From assembly GCF_019880545.1 (NCBI RefSeq), contig NZ_JAINVW010000001.1, forward strand, positions 1,240,001 to 1,304,000: 64,000 nt of DNA, read 5' to 3'. Source of the stretch: Flagellimonas meishanensis. Its GTDB lineage: Bacteria > Bacteroidota > Bacteroidia > Flavobacteriales > Flavobacteriaceae. Shown here one piece after another: positions 25,040-34,167 of this stretch. Position 1 is the first letter of the stretch. Every line of letters starts with the position of its first letter. Below the pieces are notes generated by a model. The model made no database searches and had not been told where the DNA came from. It was given only the letters and a program-made list of their open reading frames with translations. The translations under genes were made by a program, and so were the position numbers.

Positions 25040-26800
25040 ATGAACTTTTTGAAAAACGTTTTAGCGGCAATTTTGGGGTGTTTGGTGGCGTTTGGGCTGC
25101 TTTTGGGCATGTTCTTCATTTTTATCGCCCTTTTGGGCCAAGCCGATGATGGGGTGGTAGTGCGCGAAAACTCCATATTGGAATTGGCTTTTGCCGAACC
25201 CATCAAGGATTATGTGGGTAAGGATGATACCGATCCTTTTGCTGGCCTCTGGGATGAAGAGATAGGGTTGGATGAAATAATCCATGCCATACAGGTGGCA
25301 AAGAATGATCCTAAAATTGAAGGAATCAGCATAACCACGGGCTTCTTGCAGGCAGGAATATCCCAGGTTAAGGAGATTCGTGATGCCCTATTGGACTTTA
25401 GGTCCGAAGGGAAGTTTATTTATGCCCATTCCGATTTCTTGACTCAAAAAGATTACTATTTGACCAGTGCAGCGGACGAAATCTATCTGAACCCGGTAGG
25501 GGGCTTGGATTTTAAAGGACTATCTGCTGAAGTGCTATATTTCAAAGATCTACAGGAAAAATCGGGTATCAAGATGGAAGTGGTTCGCCATGGCAAGTAC
25601 AAAAGTGCCGTGGAACCATTCTTGACCAATACCATGAGCCCCGAGACCCGTTTTCAGATCCAGGAGTTGATCGGCTCGATTTGGGAGGTGATGGTGGAAG
25701 AGATTTCGGCCACTAGGGACATTGCCCCAGCGGACTTGAATCAAATTGCGGATACCTTGGGTGGAAGGACCCCTGAGCTGGCCGTTGCCAATGGATTAAT
25801 TGATGGCCGACTGCATTTTGATGAATACGAGGATCTTTTGCGAAAGAAAACCGGCGTTATGGATGATAAAGACCTCCAGTATGTCAAGTTTCGGGATTAT
25901 GTTAGATTGGCCAGCAACAAGAAAATTGCCACAGGAGCTGATAAAGTGGCCATAATCTACGCACAGGGCGAGATTTATTATGGGGAAGGAGATCAGGATT
26001 TCATCGGACAGGGAATAATGGTTGAAGCCTTGCAAAAGGCGGTAAAGAATGAAAAGGTCAAGGCCATTGTCCTACGCGTGGACTCTCCAGGGGGTAGCTC
26101 CCTGGTTTCCGATATCATTTGGAGGGAGATCCAGGTGGCCAAAAAGGTCAAGCCTGTTGTGGTTTCCTTTGGAAACATTGCAGCTTCGGGAGGCTATTAC
26201 ATTGGGGTTGGCGGTGACAAGATATTTGCCGAGCCAACCACCATAACAGGTTCCATTGGAGTGTTTGCCACCATTCCCAATATCAATGAATTGGCAGATA
26301 ACATCGGAATAAATGCCGAACAGTTGGGAACCAACAAAAACTCAGTGGATTATTCGCTGTTCGAGCCTATGAGCGATTCCTTTCAGCGTGTATTGCAGGA
26401 AGGGGTAGATGCCACCTATCAAACCTTTTTGGAGCGCGTGGCCGAGGGACGGAACATGACCCTTGCGGAAGTGGATTCCCTTGCCCAAGGACGTGTATGG
26501 AGTGGTGTGGATGCGAAGGCCAATGGGCTAGTGGACGAGCTCGGAAATCTGGAGGATGCCATAGCCGCAGCAGCCGAAATGGCCGGGATGGATACGTACG
26601 GCATCAGAAAATATCCGAAGTACAAGTCCGGTTTTCAGCAGTTTATGGAAGACATGGGCGGAATGAAGGCCAAGATTGGCAACTGGGCAATACAGGAACA
26701 ATTGGGCCCCGAAGCCTATGGATTGCTACAGGAGCTGAAACAAATGACGCAGCGGGAGGGCATTCAGGCCAAAATACCTTTTAGCATAAACATAAGATAG
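25040..26800 (+). CDS. sppA: Signal peptide peptidase SppA, 67K type
   Basis: The 586-residue protein has an N-terminal membrane anchor (VLAAILGCLVAFGLLLGMFFIFIALL) and two tandem S49 peptidase halves. The catalytic Lys188 lies in the first half (GKYKSAVEPFL), and the catalytic Ser383 in the second (NIAASGGYYIG). The block VDSPGGSSLVSD lies just before it. The full-length duplicated form matches E. coli SppA. It degrades cleaved signal peptides left in the membrane. The next gene starts four bases after its stop, suggesting co-transcription. Confidence 0.97.
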   Translation: MNFLKNVLAAILGCLVAFGLLLGMFFIFIALLGQADDGVVVRENSILELAFAEPIKDYVGKDDTDPFAGLWDEEIGLDEIIHAIQVAKNDPKIEGISITTGFLQAGISQVKEIRDALLDFRSEGKFIYAHSDFLTQKDYYLTSAADEIYLNPVGGLDFKGLSAEVLYFKDLQEKSGIKMEVVRHGKYKSAVEPFLTNTMSPETRFQIQELIGSIWEVMVEEISATRDIAPADLNQIADTLGGRTPELAVANGLIDGRLHFDEYEDLLRKKTGVMDDKDLQYVKFRDYVRLASNKKIATGADKVAIIYAQGEIYYGEGDQDFIGQGIMVEALQKAVKNEKVKAIVLRVDSPGGSSLVSDIIWREIQVAKKVKPVVVSFGNIAASGGYYIGVGGDKIFAEPTTITGSIGVFATIPNINELADNIGINAEQLGTNKNSVDYSLFEPMSDSFQRVLQEGVDATYQTFLERVAEGRNMTLAEVDSLAQGRVWSGVDAKANGLVDELGNLEDAIAAAAEMAGMDTYGIRKYPKYKSGFQQFMEDMGGMKAKIGNWAIQEQLGPEAYGLLQELKQMTQREGIQAKIPFSINIR

Positions 26801-26804
26801 ACGG

Positions 26805-27512
26805 ATGACGCCAAAGGACAAGAAAGCTGCGTTTTCCATTTATCTATATCTGGGAGCACTTTTCATTACCTCCTTGGTGGTCTCCAATCTCATTTTTCAA
26901 AAGTTCTTTTATTGGCAACCTTTTGGGGATGTGACCATTTTTGGGGCTCCCCTTTTTGAACTGTCCGTAGGTATCCTTCCCTATCCCATTACCTTTCTCA
27001 TCACAGACCTTATTTCGGAGGTTTATGGGAGAAAAAAAGCCAATCAGGTGGTCACCGCAGGTATTTTTGCCTCTGTATTTTCCATGCTGATCATTTTCGT
27101 CTCCAATGGGGCCCCTGCCATTCCATCCTCCCCAGTGGATGACGGAACCTTTACCAAGGTATTTGGCCTGTCGCCATTGGGGGTTTTGGCATCCATGTTG
27201 GCCTATCTTTTTGCCCAGTACATCGATATTTCCATCTACCACTTCTGGAAACGGGTAACAGATGGCAAAATGTTGTGGTTGCGCAATAATTTTTCCACCT
27301 TTTCATCCCAGTTTGTGGATACTTTCACCGTAGTGGGTTTGCTTTGTCTCTTCGGGGTGCTTCCCTGGGATAAATTTTATGGATTGGTGCTCAGTGGGTT
27401 CATTTTCAAGGTAATGATCGCCCTTTTCGATACGCCCCTGCTTTATCTCTTCGTGTACCTGATTCGGAAAAGATTTAACTTAAAAATAGGGGAAGAGATA
27501 TCATTAGATTAG
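26805..27512 (+). CDS. Queuosine precursor transporter (YhhQ/VUT family)
   Basis: The 235-residue membrane protein has about six spans and the family core YPITFLITDLISEVYGRKKANQVV, followed by LAYLFAQYIDISIYHFWKRVTDGKMLWLRNNFSTFSSQFVDT. This is the diagnostic DUF165/YhhQ region. YhhQ of E. coli imports preQ0 and preQ1 for queuosine tRNA modification. Substrate choice (preQ0, preQ1 or queuine) cannot be read from sequence. It follows sppA closely and precedes the AsmA-like gene by 36 bases. Confidence 0.95.
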   Translation: MTPKDKKAAFSIYLYLGALFITSLVVSNLIFQKFFYWQPFGDVTIFGAPLFELSVGILPYPITFLITDLISEVYGRKKANQVVTAGIFASVFSMLIIFVSNGAPAIPSSPVDDGTFTKVFGLSPLGVLASMLAYLFAQYIDISIYHFWKRVTDGKMLWLRNNFSTFSSQFVDTFTVVGLLCLFGVLPWDKFYGLVLSGFIFKVMIALFDTPLLYLFVYLIRKRFNLKIGEEISLD

Positions 27513-27548
27513 CAACTTCTGCTTTATTTTGTAGCAAAATCCCAAATT

Positions 27549-30236
27549 ATGAAAAAAAGAGCCCTAAAGATAGTTGGCCTTATCCTACTGTTTGTCGTTG
27601 CCCTAGTGGTGGCACTGCCCTGGTTCCTAGAGGGTAAAATTGCACAGATTGTCAAGAACAAAGTGAACAACAACATCAACGCCACGCTGGATTTTGATGA
27701 GGCCCAGCTCAGCTTGATCAAAAGCTTCCCAAATGCCCATGTGTCCCTAAAGGGAATTTCCTTGGTGAACAATGCACCTTTTGAAGGTGATACCCTGTTC
27801 GCATCGGATGAAGTGGCACTGAGTATGTCCATAAAGGAACTGTTCAAATCACAAGAAGAGCCCATCGCGATAAAGCGGCTGCGTATTGATGGGGCAAAGC
27901 TTCACATTAAGGTGGATGCAGAGGAAAACGCCAATTATGATATTGCAAAACCAACCGAGGGCGAAACAGGTGCCCCAACTGAAACAGGAGACAATTTCAC
28001 CTTTGCAATGGACGAGTATACCATCAGCAATTCGAGGATCATCTATGATGATATGGCCACTGGCCTTCGCTTGGATATTTCGGAGATGAACCATTCGGGA
28101 ACGGGGGACCTTTCCCTGGAAACATCACAACTGGATACCCATACGGATGCGTTCATGTCCCTGGAGATGGACAGCACCAACTATTTAAGGAACCATAAAA
28201 TAAATTTGGATGCCCTGTTGAACATTGATTTGACGGCGAACAAATATTCCTTTATGGAAAACAAGGCCATGGTGAACAAGTTACCGTTGGTTTTTGATGG
28301 ATTTGTAAAAGTGAACGAGGAAAACCAGGAAGTGGATATCACTTTTGAGACGCCTTCTTCCGATTTCAAGAATTTTTTGGCAGTAATCCCAGAAGAATAC
28401 TCCAAGAACATCGAGGAAGTCCAGACCACAGGCGATTTTGTGGTTCGGGGACAGTTAAAGGGCATTGTGGACGAGGAACACATTCCCATGTTCAACATCA
28501 AGATAAACTCGGACAATGCTTCCTTTAAGTATCCACAGTTGCCAAAATCTGTCAAGAACGTATTTATTGACACTGAAATAAACAATACAACCGGGGTTAC
28601 TGAGGATACCTACGTGGAAATCAAAAAAATGTCGTTTACCATTGATCAGGATAAGTTCAACCTAAATTCCCGTATAAGTGATCTGATGGGGAATACCAAA
28701 GTGCGTGCGCATATGGATGGCAAGATCAATTTGGCCAATATATCTCAGGCTTATCCCGTGCCCGACAACTATAACCTAAAAGGGCTTTTGGATGCCAACG
28801 TAACCACTTCCTTTGATATGGAATCTTTGGAGAAGAAGCGTTATCAAAATACCAAAACCGAAGGGAAGATGACCATTTCCGGATTTGAATATGCATCGGA
28901 AGAACTGAAAAACCCCATGATCATCAACACCGCCTCGTTGACTTTTAATCCAACCACAGTGACGGTCAACTCCTTTGATGGAAAAACCGGGGGCACCGAT
29001 TTCAAGGCCACGGGAACTTTGACCAATCTGCTTGGGTTTTTGTTCAATGAAGAAAACATGGAGGGTAATTTTAAGGTCAATTCCAATCGTTTTTCTCTGA
29101 ATGATTTTATGGTGGCCGATGTTCCGGAAGAGGAATCCAAGACCGAAATCCCCTCTGGAGGTGAAGAGCGCATCAAGATTCCATCAATTTTGGACTGCAC
29201 CATTGATGCAGAGGCCAATACGGTGGTTTATGACAACCTGAACCTGAAAAATGTAAAGGGCACATTCATTATAAGGGACGAGACCGCCACGGTCAAAAAT
29301 TTGACATCCGATTTGTTTGGGGGTGATTTGGGACTTTCCGGAGCGGTTTCCACAAAAGGGGAAGCCTCAACTTTTGAAATGAATTTGGGGATGACCGATT
29401 TCAACATCGATGAGTCGTTTGCTGCCTTGGAGCTGTTTCAGGTGTTGGCACCACTCGCCAATGCCCTGCAAGGAAAGCTAAACTCCCAAATACAGATTTC
29501 GGGAAACCTGAAGGATGATCTTACTCCAAGCCTTACCTCAATTTCGGGTAATTTGTTGGCGGAACTTTTATCCACCAAGGTGAATCCGGAAAAAGCCCCA
29601 CTGCTTTCCTCCCTGGATAGTAAATTGGATTTTCTAGACACCAAGGACATCATTTTTGACAACCTTAAAACGGCGTTGAGTTTTGACAACGGAACCGTTC
29701 AGGTGAAGCCTTTCAGTTTAAACTATAAGGATATCGCCATTAAGGTTGATGGCAGCCATACTTTTGATCGTCAAATGCAGTACAAAGCCACACTAGATGT
29801 CCCCACGAAATACCTTGGGGCCGAGGTGAACAAGCTCATTGCGCAAATAAATGAACCGGGCTTGCAGGATTTGACCATTCCGGTGACGGCGAATATAGGG
29901 GGTAATTATACCAGCCCTACGGTGAGTACAAATCTGACTTCTGGTGTAAAAAACCTGACCAACCAATTGGTGGAGATTCAAAAACAAAAATTGGTGAACA
30001 AAGGAAAGGACAAAGCGAAAGATTTGTTGTCCGATGTTCTGAAAAAAGATGAAGGAACCGATTCCACAGCAACAACATCGCCGGGAGTAAGGGAAACGTT
30101 GGGCACGCTATTGGGTGGAAACAAGACAGAGGAGAAAGACACTGTGAAGACCGAACAGCAGGATCCGGTCAAAAGCACGGCCAAATCCATTTTGGGTGGC
30201 CTTTTGGGCAAAAATAAAAAGGATACGATAAACTAA
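27549..30236 (+). CDS. AsmA-like envelope protein
   Basis: The 895-residue protein has an N-terminal membrane anchor (about 7-27, IVGLILLFVVALVVALPWFL). The AsmA N-terminal pattern VKNKVNNNINATLDFDEAQLSLIKSFPNAHVSLKGISLVN follows. The long remainder is repetitive beta structure and the C-terminal AsmA-like region. A low-complexity Lys/Asp/Thr-rich tail closes it (GKDKAKDLLSDVLKKDEG onwards). AsmA-like proteins are thought to form periplasm-spanning grooves that move phospholipids to the outer membrane. It may be the last gene of the sppA transcript and converges with the DUF6090 gene with only six bases between stops. Confidence 0.88.
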   Translation: MKKRALKIVGLILLFVVALVVALPWFLEGKIAQIVKNKVNNNINATLDFDEAQLSLIKSFPNAHVSLKGISLVNNAPFEGDTLFASDEVALSMSIKELFKSQEEPIAIKRLRIDGAKLHIKVDAEENANYDIAKPTEGETGAPTETGDNFTFAMDEYTISNSRIIYDDMATGLRLDISEMNHSGTGDLSLETSQLDTHTDAFMSLEMDSTNYLRNHKINLDALLNIDLTANKYSFMENKAMVNKLPLVFDGFVKVNEENQEVDITFETPSSDFKNFLAVIPEEYSKNIEEVQTTGDFVVRGQLKGIVDEEHIPMFNIKINSDNASFKYPQLPKSVKNVFIDTEINNTTGVTEDTYVEIKKMSFTIDQDKFNLNSRISDLMGNTKVRAHMDGKINLANISQAYPVPDNYNLKGLLDANVTTSFDMESLEKKRYQNTKTEGKMTISGFEYASEELKNPMIINTASLTFNPTTVTVNSFDGKTGGTDFKATGTLTNLLGFLFNEENMEGNFKVNSNRFSLNDFMVADVPEEESKTEIPSGGEERIKIPSILDCTIDAEANTVVYDNLNLKNVKGTFIIRDETATVKNLTSDLFGGDLGLSGAVSTKGEASTFEMNLGMTDFNIDESFAALELFQVLAPLANALQGKLNSQIQISGNLKDDLTPSLTSISGNLLAELLSTKVNPEKAPLLSSLDSKLDFLDTKDIIFDNLKTALSFDNGTVQVKPFSLNYKDIAIKVDGSHTFDRQMQYKATLDVPTKYLGAEVNKLIAQINEPGLQDLTIPVTANIGGNYTSPTVSTNLTSGVKNLTNQLVEIQKQKLVNKGKDKAKDLLSDVLKKDEGTDSTATTSPGVRETLGTLLGGNKTEEKDTVKTEQQDPVKSTAKSILGGLLGKNKKDTIN

Positions 30237-30242
30237 GATTGC

Positions 30243-31007
30243 CTATTCTTTTATTTCGGATTCTATGAGTTCTAAAATGGAATTCAAGTTTTCCATTAAT
30301 GGAATGTAATGCGCCATTTCCGTGGCTTGACCTGTGATGATAAACAACAATATGTTGTTTTCAAACGCAATTGATTGCAATGCTGATAAATTGCTGACAG
30401 GCTTTTTGCCCATCGGAATTCCCAATTGGGATGCCATTCCGGTGTTATCCAAAATAGTGCGGATACTGTGACCTCCATCTCTAAAAGCATTGACCGTATT
30501 GCTGCGCTGCTCGCTGAGCATTTTTTCCTGATTGGCAACATCATCAATTGTGGAGATCCAGTTGGTCAATTGAATGCGCAACGTATCGTTGGAAATATCC
30601 TTAAGACTGCCGGAATTGATCATTTCGTTCAATAGGGAGTTGTTCGCATTGAAGAAAATATCGTAGGCAAAAGCGGTAACGAACAGTTCCGAAAGTTTTT
30701 CTTCCGAAGGTTCGCCTGGTTGGTCCATCAAAATGGCAATTTGGGTCGCGGCCTCATAGCTTTCTCTATTTACCCTGATCAATTCTTCCAATTTTGTCTT
30801 ACTGGTCCCAAACTCATCCCTCAGGCCCATCAAATAGACCTGCTCTTTGTCTCTTTTTATCCTATCCTCGTTATTGTTGTTGATGGCGAGGGCAATCAAA
30901 ATGCCGATGACCACCAAAACAATCTCTCCAATGGCATATAGCAGGTAGTTGCCAATTTTTTTATCGGCAATCATTTTTCTACGGATTTTTCTAAAGAGTT
31001 TTAGCAT
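30243..31007 (-). CDS. DUF6090 family single-span membrane protein
   Basis: The 254-residue protein begins MLKLFRKIRRKMIADKKIGNYLLYAIGEIVLVVIGILIALAINN. This is the diagnostic N terminus of DUF6090, a family widespread in Flavobacteriaceae. The basic start, one membrane span (about 20-42) and a helical soluble remainder are all seen. Function is unknown. The family often occurs in many paralogues per genome. Only one copy is in this window, next to a DUF2797 gene on the same strand 36 bases upstream. Confidence 0.88.
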   Translation of the reverse strand: MLKLFRKIRRKMIADKKIGNYLLYAIGEIVLVVIGILIALAINNNNEDRIKRDKEQVYLMGLRDEFGTSKTKLEELIRVNRESYEAATQIAILMDQPGEPSEEKLSELFVTAFAYDIFFNANNSLLNEMINSGSLKDISNDTLRIQLTNWISTIDDVANQEKMLSEQRSNTVNAFRDGGHSIRTILDNTGMASQLGIPMGKKPVSNLSALQSIAFENNILLFIITGQATEMAHYIPLMENLNSILELIESEIKE

Positions 31008-31043
31008 AGCACAGCTTCATTTCATACAAAGTTTCTTGGATAT

Positions 31044-31838
31044 TTATTTGATTTCAAGTCCCACATAATATCCTTCATTGCCTCTTATGTTGAACACGGT
31101 GCCATCATCAAAAATGAGGTATTGCCCTTTTATTCCTTTTAGTATTCCTTGATAATTGGGTGTTTTATCGAGATTGAGGCTTTTGACCTTCAGGGGATAT
31201 TGAAGAACGGGAAAATGCAAATGGGTTTCTGTGTTTGATTCGATAAAATAGTCCGACACCTCATCTGGAATACTGGTTTTCAGCCTATTGCGCCATTCGA
31301 CCAAATCCACATCCTCAATGCGATTGGTAAGCATTTTTTGCCAACTGGTTTTGTCGCTAACGTGCTCTTTTAGCGCCACCTCGGTGATTCCTGCCAAATA
31401 TCGGTTGGGCACTTCCACAATTTCGATGGCTTCGTGTGCCCCTTGATCAATCCATCGGGTGGGAACCTGGGATTTGCGTGTTACCCCTACTTTGACATTA
31501 CTGGAGTTTGCCAAATATACGATGTGCGGTTGCAGTTGCATTCTTTTTTCATACTCCAGATCACGGTCTTCCTTGTCCAAATGGGCGGTGCTCAGTTCGG
31601 GTTTCATGATCCATTCTCCGGCAGATGGGGTTTCATAAAAACAGGTTTTACAGAAACCCTGACGATAGATTGGCCGTTCCTCACCACAGTTAAGGCATTG
31701 GAACTTAATGAAATCGATGTGGACTTCCCTGTCCAAAGCCTGGTTCAGGTGTAGAAAATTGTTTTCAAAGACCAAAAAGTATTGGATCGGATTTCCGTTT
31801 TCCGTTTGCATTTTTCGCAGAACTCCTTCGTACAGCAT
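31044..31838 (-). CDS. DUF2797 zinc-ribbon protein
   Basis: The 264-residue protein carries two CxxC pairs in CLNCGEERPIYRQGFCKTCF (about 48-67), a likely zinc site. A conserved central block follows, HIVYLANSSNVKVGVTRKSQVPTRWIDQGA, which resembles the start of GIY-YIG-type folds. This combination marks DUF2797. Function is not established; nucleic acid binding is a guess from the ribbon. It is divergent from the GH3 gene across a 97-base gap, so the start at 31838 is well placed. Confidence 0.85.
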   Translation of the reverse strand: MLYEGVLRKMQTENGNPIQYFLVFENNFLHLNQALDREVHIDFIKFQCLNCGEERPIYRQGFCKTCFYETPSAGEWIMKPELSTAHLDKEDRDLEYEKRMQLQPHIVYLANSSNVKVGVTRKSQVPTRWIDQGAHEAIEIVEVPNRYLAGITEVALKEHVSDKTSWQKMLTNRIEDVDLVEWRNRLKTSIPDEVSDYFIESNTETHLHFPVLQYPLKVKSLNLDKTPNYQGILKGIKGQYLIFDDGTVFNIRGNEGYYVGLEIK

Positions 31839-31935
31839 ACTGGGATGGATGTTTTTTACTTATCTTGATAATGAATGCCAGAAAAGCTATTTTAGCCGTT
31901 GCACCCAACTAAACACTTGGTTAAATATACCTAAA

Positions 31936-33447
31936 ATGCCAATACCGTTATTCAATTCCATTGCTTCTTGGTTGTTGAAGAAGCGCTACCACCAAATAGA
32001 ACTTTTCCTAAAATATCCTTTGGATGTTCAGGGCGAGGTACTTCGGTACTTGGTGGATTTTTCCAAGGATACCATGCTTGGAAAACAATACGGGTTTGGC
32101 GAACTGCCCAAGTATGAAGATTTTGCCAATAGAGTGCCCATAGTGGCCTATGAAGATATTGCGCCTTTAATAGAGCGCACGCGCAGGGGCGAACAAAAGC
32201 TTTTTTGGCCCACGCCCATTAAATGGTTCGCAAAGAGCAGCGGCACCACCAACGCAAAGAGCAAATTTATACCGGTAAGCACCGAGGCTTTGGAAGACTG
32301 TCATTATAAGTCCAGCAAGGATTTGCTCTGTCTATACCTGAACAACAACGAAAACTCGCAACTTTTTATAGGCAAAAGCTTGAGATTGGGTGGCAGCAAA
32401 GAGCTTTATGAGGACAACGGCACTTTTTTTGGCGACCTTTCCGCCATTTTGATTGATAACATGCCCTTATGGGCGGAGTACAGCAGTACGCCCAGTAACA
32501 AAGTATCCTTGATGAGCGAGTGGGAATCCAAGATGGAGGCCATTATAGAGGAGAGCATTCATGAAAATGTCACCAGTTTGGTCGGGGTGCCTTCCTGGAT
32601 GTTGGTTTTGTTGAATGAAGTGTTGGAAAAAACAGGCAAGAACCATTTGTTCGAGATATGGGAGAACCTGGAAGTGTATTTCCACGGTGGGGTTAGCTTT
32701 ACGCCTTACAAAAATCAATACAAGAAACTTTTGCCCAGAAAAAAGTTCAACTACTATGAAACCTATAATGCCTCGGAAGGGTTTTTTGGTATACAGGATA
32801 GGAATGACGCCGATGATTTGCTGTTGATGCTGGACTATGGCATTTTCTATGAATTTATTCCTATGGATACCACGGGCGGGGAGGAGAGGGCTATTCCTCT
32901 TTGGGATATAGAACTTGGGGTAAATTATGCCATGGTCATTACCACCAATGCCGGACTTTGGCGGTACAAGATTGGGGATACCGTCCGTTTCACTTCCAAA
33001 AATCCATATAGAATAAAGATTACCGGCCGCACAAAGCATCATATCAACGCTTTTGGAGAGGAATTGATCATTGAGAATGCTGAGGAAGCCCTGAAGAGGG
33101 TCTGCCAAAAAACAGATTCGGAGATTATGGACTATACGGCGGCGCCAATCTTCATGAGCGGTAGCGACAAAGGGGGACATGAATGGATCATTGAGTTTAG
33201 AAAACCGCCAAAGGATATTGCCCACTTCACCGAATTCCTGGATAACGCCCTCAAATCCTTGAACTCTGATTATGAGGCAAAGCGGTACAACAACATGACC
33301 TTAAAGATGCCCACGGTGCATTTGGCAAGGAAGAATCTATTCCATGACTGGCTCAAATCACAAAATAAATTGGGTGGTCAGCACAAGATTCCCAGGTTGT
33401 CCAATGAGCGCAACTATTTGGAGGAATTACTTCAACTCAATCAATAA
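31936..33447 (+). CDS. GH3-family acyl-acid amide synthetase-like protein
   Basis: The ATG at 31936 (MPIPLFNSIASWLLKKRY) is chosen; the frame is open back to 31708 but that part is opposite the DUF2797 gene. The 503-residue protein has the GH3 motifs KSSGTTNAKSKFIPVS (nucleotide-binding loop), GVPSWM, FNYYETYNASEGFFG and a C-terminal TGRTKHHINAFGEELIIENAEEAL. Plant GH3 enzymes adenylate an acid (auxin, jasmonate) and join it to an amino acid. Bacterial members, common in Bacteroidota, have the same adenylating core but no proven substrate here. No plant hormone function is implied. Confidence 0.92.
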   Translation: MPIPLFNSIASWLLKKRYHQIELFLKYPLDVQGEVLRYLVDFSKDTMLGKQYGFGELPKYEDFANRVPIVAYEDIAPLIERTRRGEQKLFWPTPIKWFAKSSGTTNAKSKFIPVSTEALEDCHYKSSKDLLCLYLNNNENSQLFIGKSLRLGGSKELYEDNGTFFGDLSAILIDNMPLWAEYSSTPSNKVSLMSEWESKMEAIIEESIHENVTSLVGVPSWMLVLLNEVLEKTGKNHLFEIWENLEVYFHGGVSFTPYKNQYKKLLPRKKFNYYETYNASEGFFGIQDRNDADDLLLMLDYGIFYEFIPMDTTGGEERAIPLWDIELGVNYAMVITTNAGLWRYKIGDTVRFTSKNPYRIKITGRTKHHINAFGEELIIENAEEALKRVCQKTDSEIMDYTAAPIFMSGSDKGGHEWIIEFRKPPKDIAHFTEFLDNALKSLNSDYEAKRYNNMTLKMPTVHLARKNLFHDWLKSQNKLGGQHKIPRLSNERNYLEELLQLNQ

Positions 33448-33487
33448 TTATAGAAAATTTAGGGTAGGTCCATTATAATCCCTAGTT

Positions 33488-33507
33488 TTACGAAAACGTT
33501 TTCGTAA
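33488..33507. promoter_or_regulatory. Perfect 20-bp palindrome, LacI/PurR-like operator candidate
   Basis: TTACGAAAAC is followed directly by its reverse complement GTTTTCGTAA. The core ACGAAAACGTTTTCGT has the central CG and flanking A/T tracts typical of LacI-family operators such as the PurR box. There is no loop and no T-run, so a terminator for the GH3 gene is unlikely. It lies 117 bases before the hydrolase start. No LacI-type regulator gene is in this window. Confidence 0.55.
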
Positions 33508-33623
33508 GGTTTGACCATTCATCGAACAAAGGTTTGTTTTGAACAAATAAAAGTGACTTTTCTGCGTTATTTGATGAAATTTCCCCCATCAAATCTTTGA
33601 TAAACCAAAAACCAATAAATAAT

Positions 33624-34163
33624 ATGGCAAATAAACTTGTTGTTGTTTCGGATATGTGGGGCGCCAAAAAAGGACTCTGGATAGCTTCTTATTTTGGGTA
33701 TTTACAACAATATTTTGACATTACCTTTTACGATTGCCAACAGTTGGGCGACATTGATGTGCCCATTTCTTCTGAGGAAAACATTCATGCAGCCTTTGTG
33801 AATGGAGGCATTGACGCTGCCGTTGCCAGTTTGCTTCGCAAGGAGACCGAACCGGCGCATTATCTGGCATTCAGCACCGGAGGCACCATTGCTTGGAAAG
33901 CTGCGCTCAGAGGTCTTCCCATGCAATCATTGACTACAATTTCATCCACTAGGATACGGCTGGAAGAACAGACGCCCGATGTTCCCATGAACCTTATTTT
34001 TGGTGAATGTGACGAACACAAACCAGATTTGAAGTGGGCAATGAAACATGGGGTCGCTTTGGAGATTGTCCCCAGCTTCGGACATCATCTATACACTGAT
34101 GAAAAAATTATTGCCGATGTCTGTCTAAGACTCTTGGAAAAAGTGACAAAAAAAGTCGTTTGA
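33624..34163 (+). CDS. Small alpha/beta hydrolase-like protein
   Basis: The ATG at 33624 gives MANKLVVVSDMWGAKKG; the upstream TTG is less likely. At 179 residues it is shorter than most alpha/beta hydrolases and has no lid domain. A nucleophile-like elbow is seen in LAFSTGGTIAWKA, an acidic candidate in FGECDEHKPD and a His in FGHHLYTDEK. This suggests a small serine hydrolase of RBBP9-like size. Substrate unknown. The perfect palindrome at 33488 lies in its leader. It converges with clpX, with four bases between the stop codons. Confidence 0.75.
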   Translation: MANKLVVVSDMWGAKKGLWIASYFGYLQQYFDITFYDCQQLGDIDVPISSEENIHAAFVNGGIDAAVASLLRKETEPAHYLAFSTGGTIAWKAALRGLPMQSLTTISSTRIRLEEQTPDVPMNLIFGECDEHKPDLKWAMKHGVALEIVPSFGHHLYTDEKIIADVCLRLLEKVTKKVV

Positions 34164-34167
34164 ACCG

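Noticed and set aside
31936-33447. GH3 gene as recent transfer from a plant
   Set aside because: GH3 homologues are widespread in Bacteroidota, and base use looks like that of neighbouring genes.
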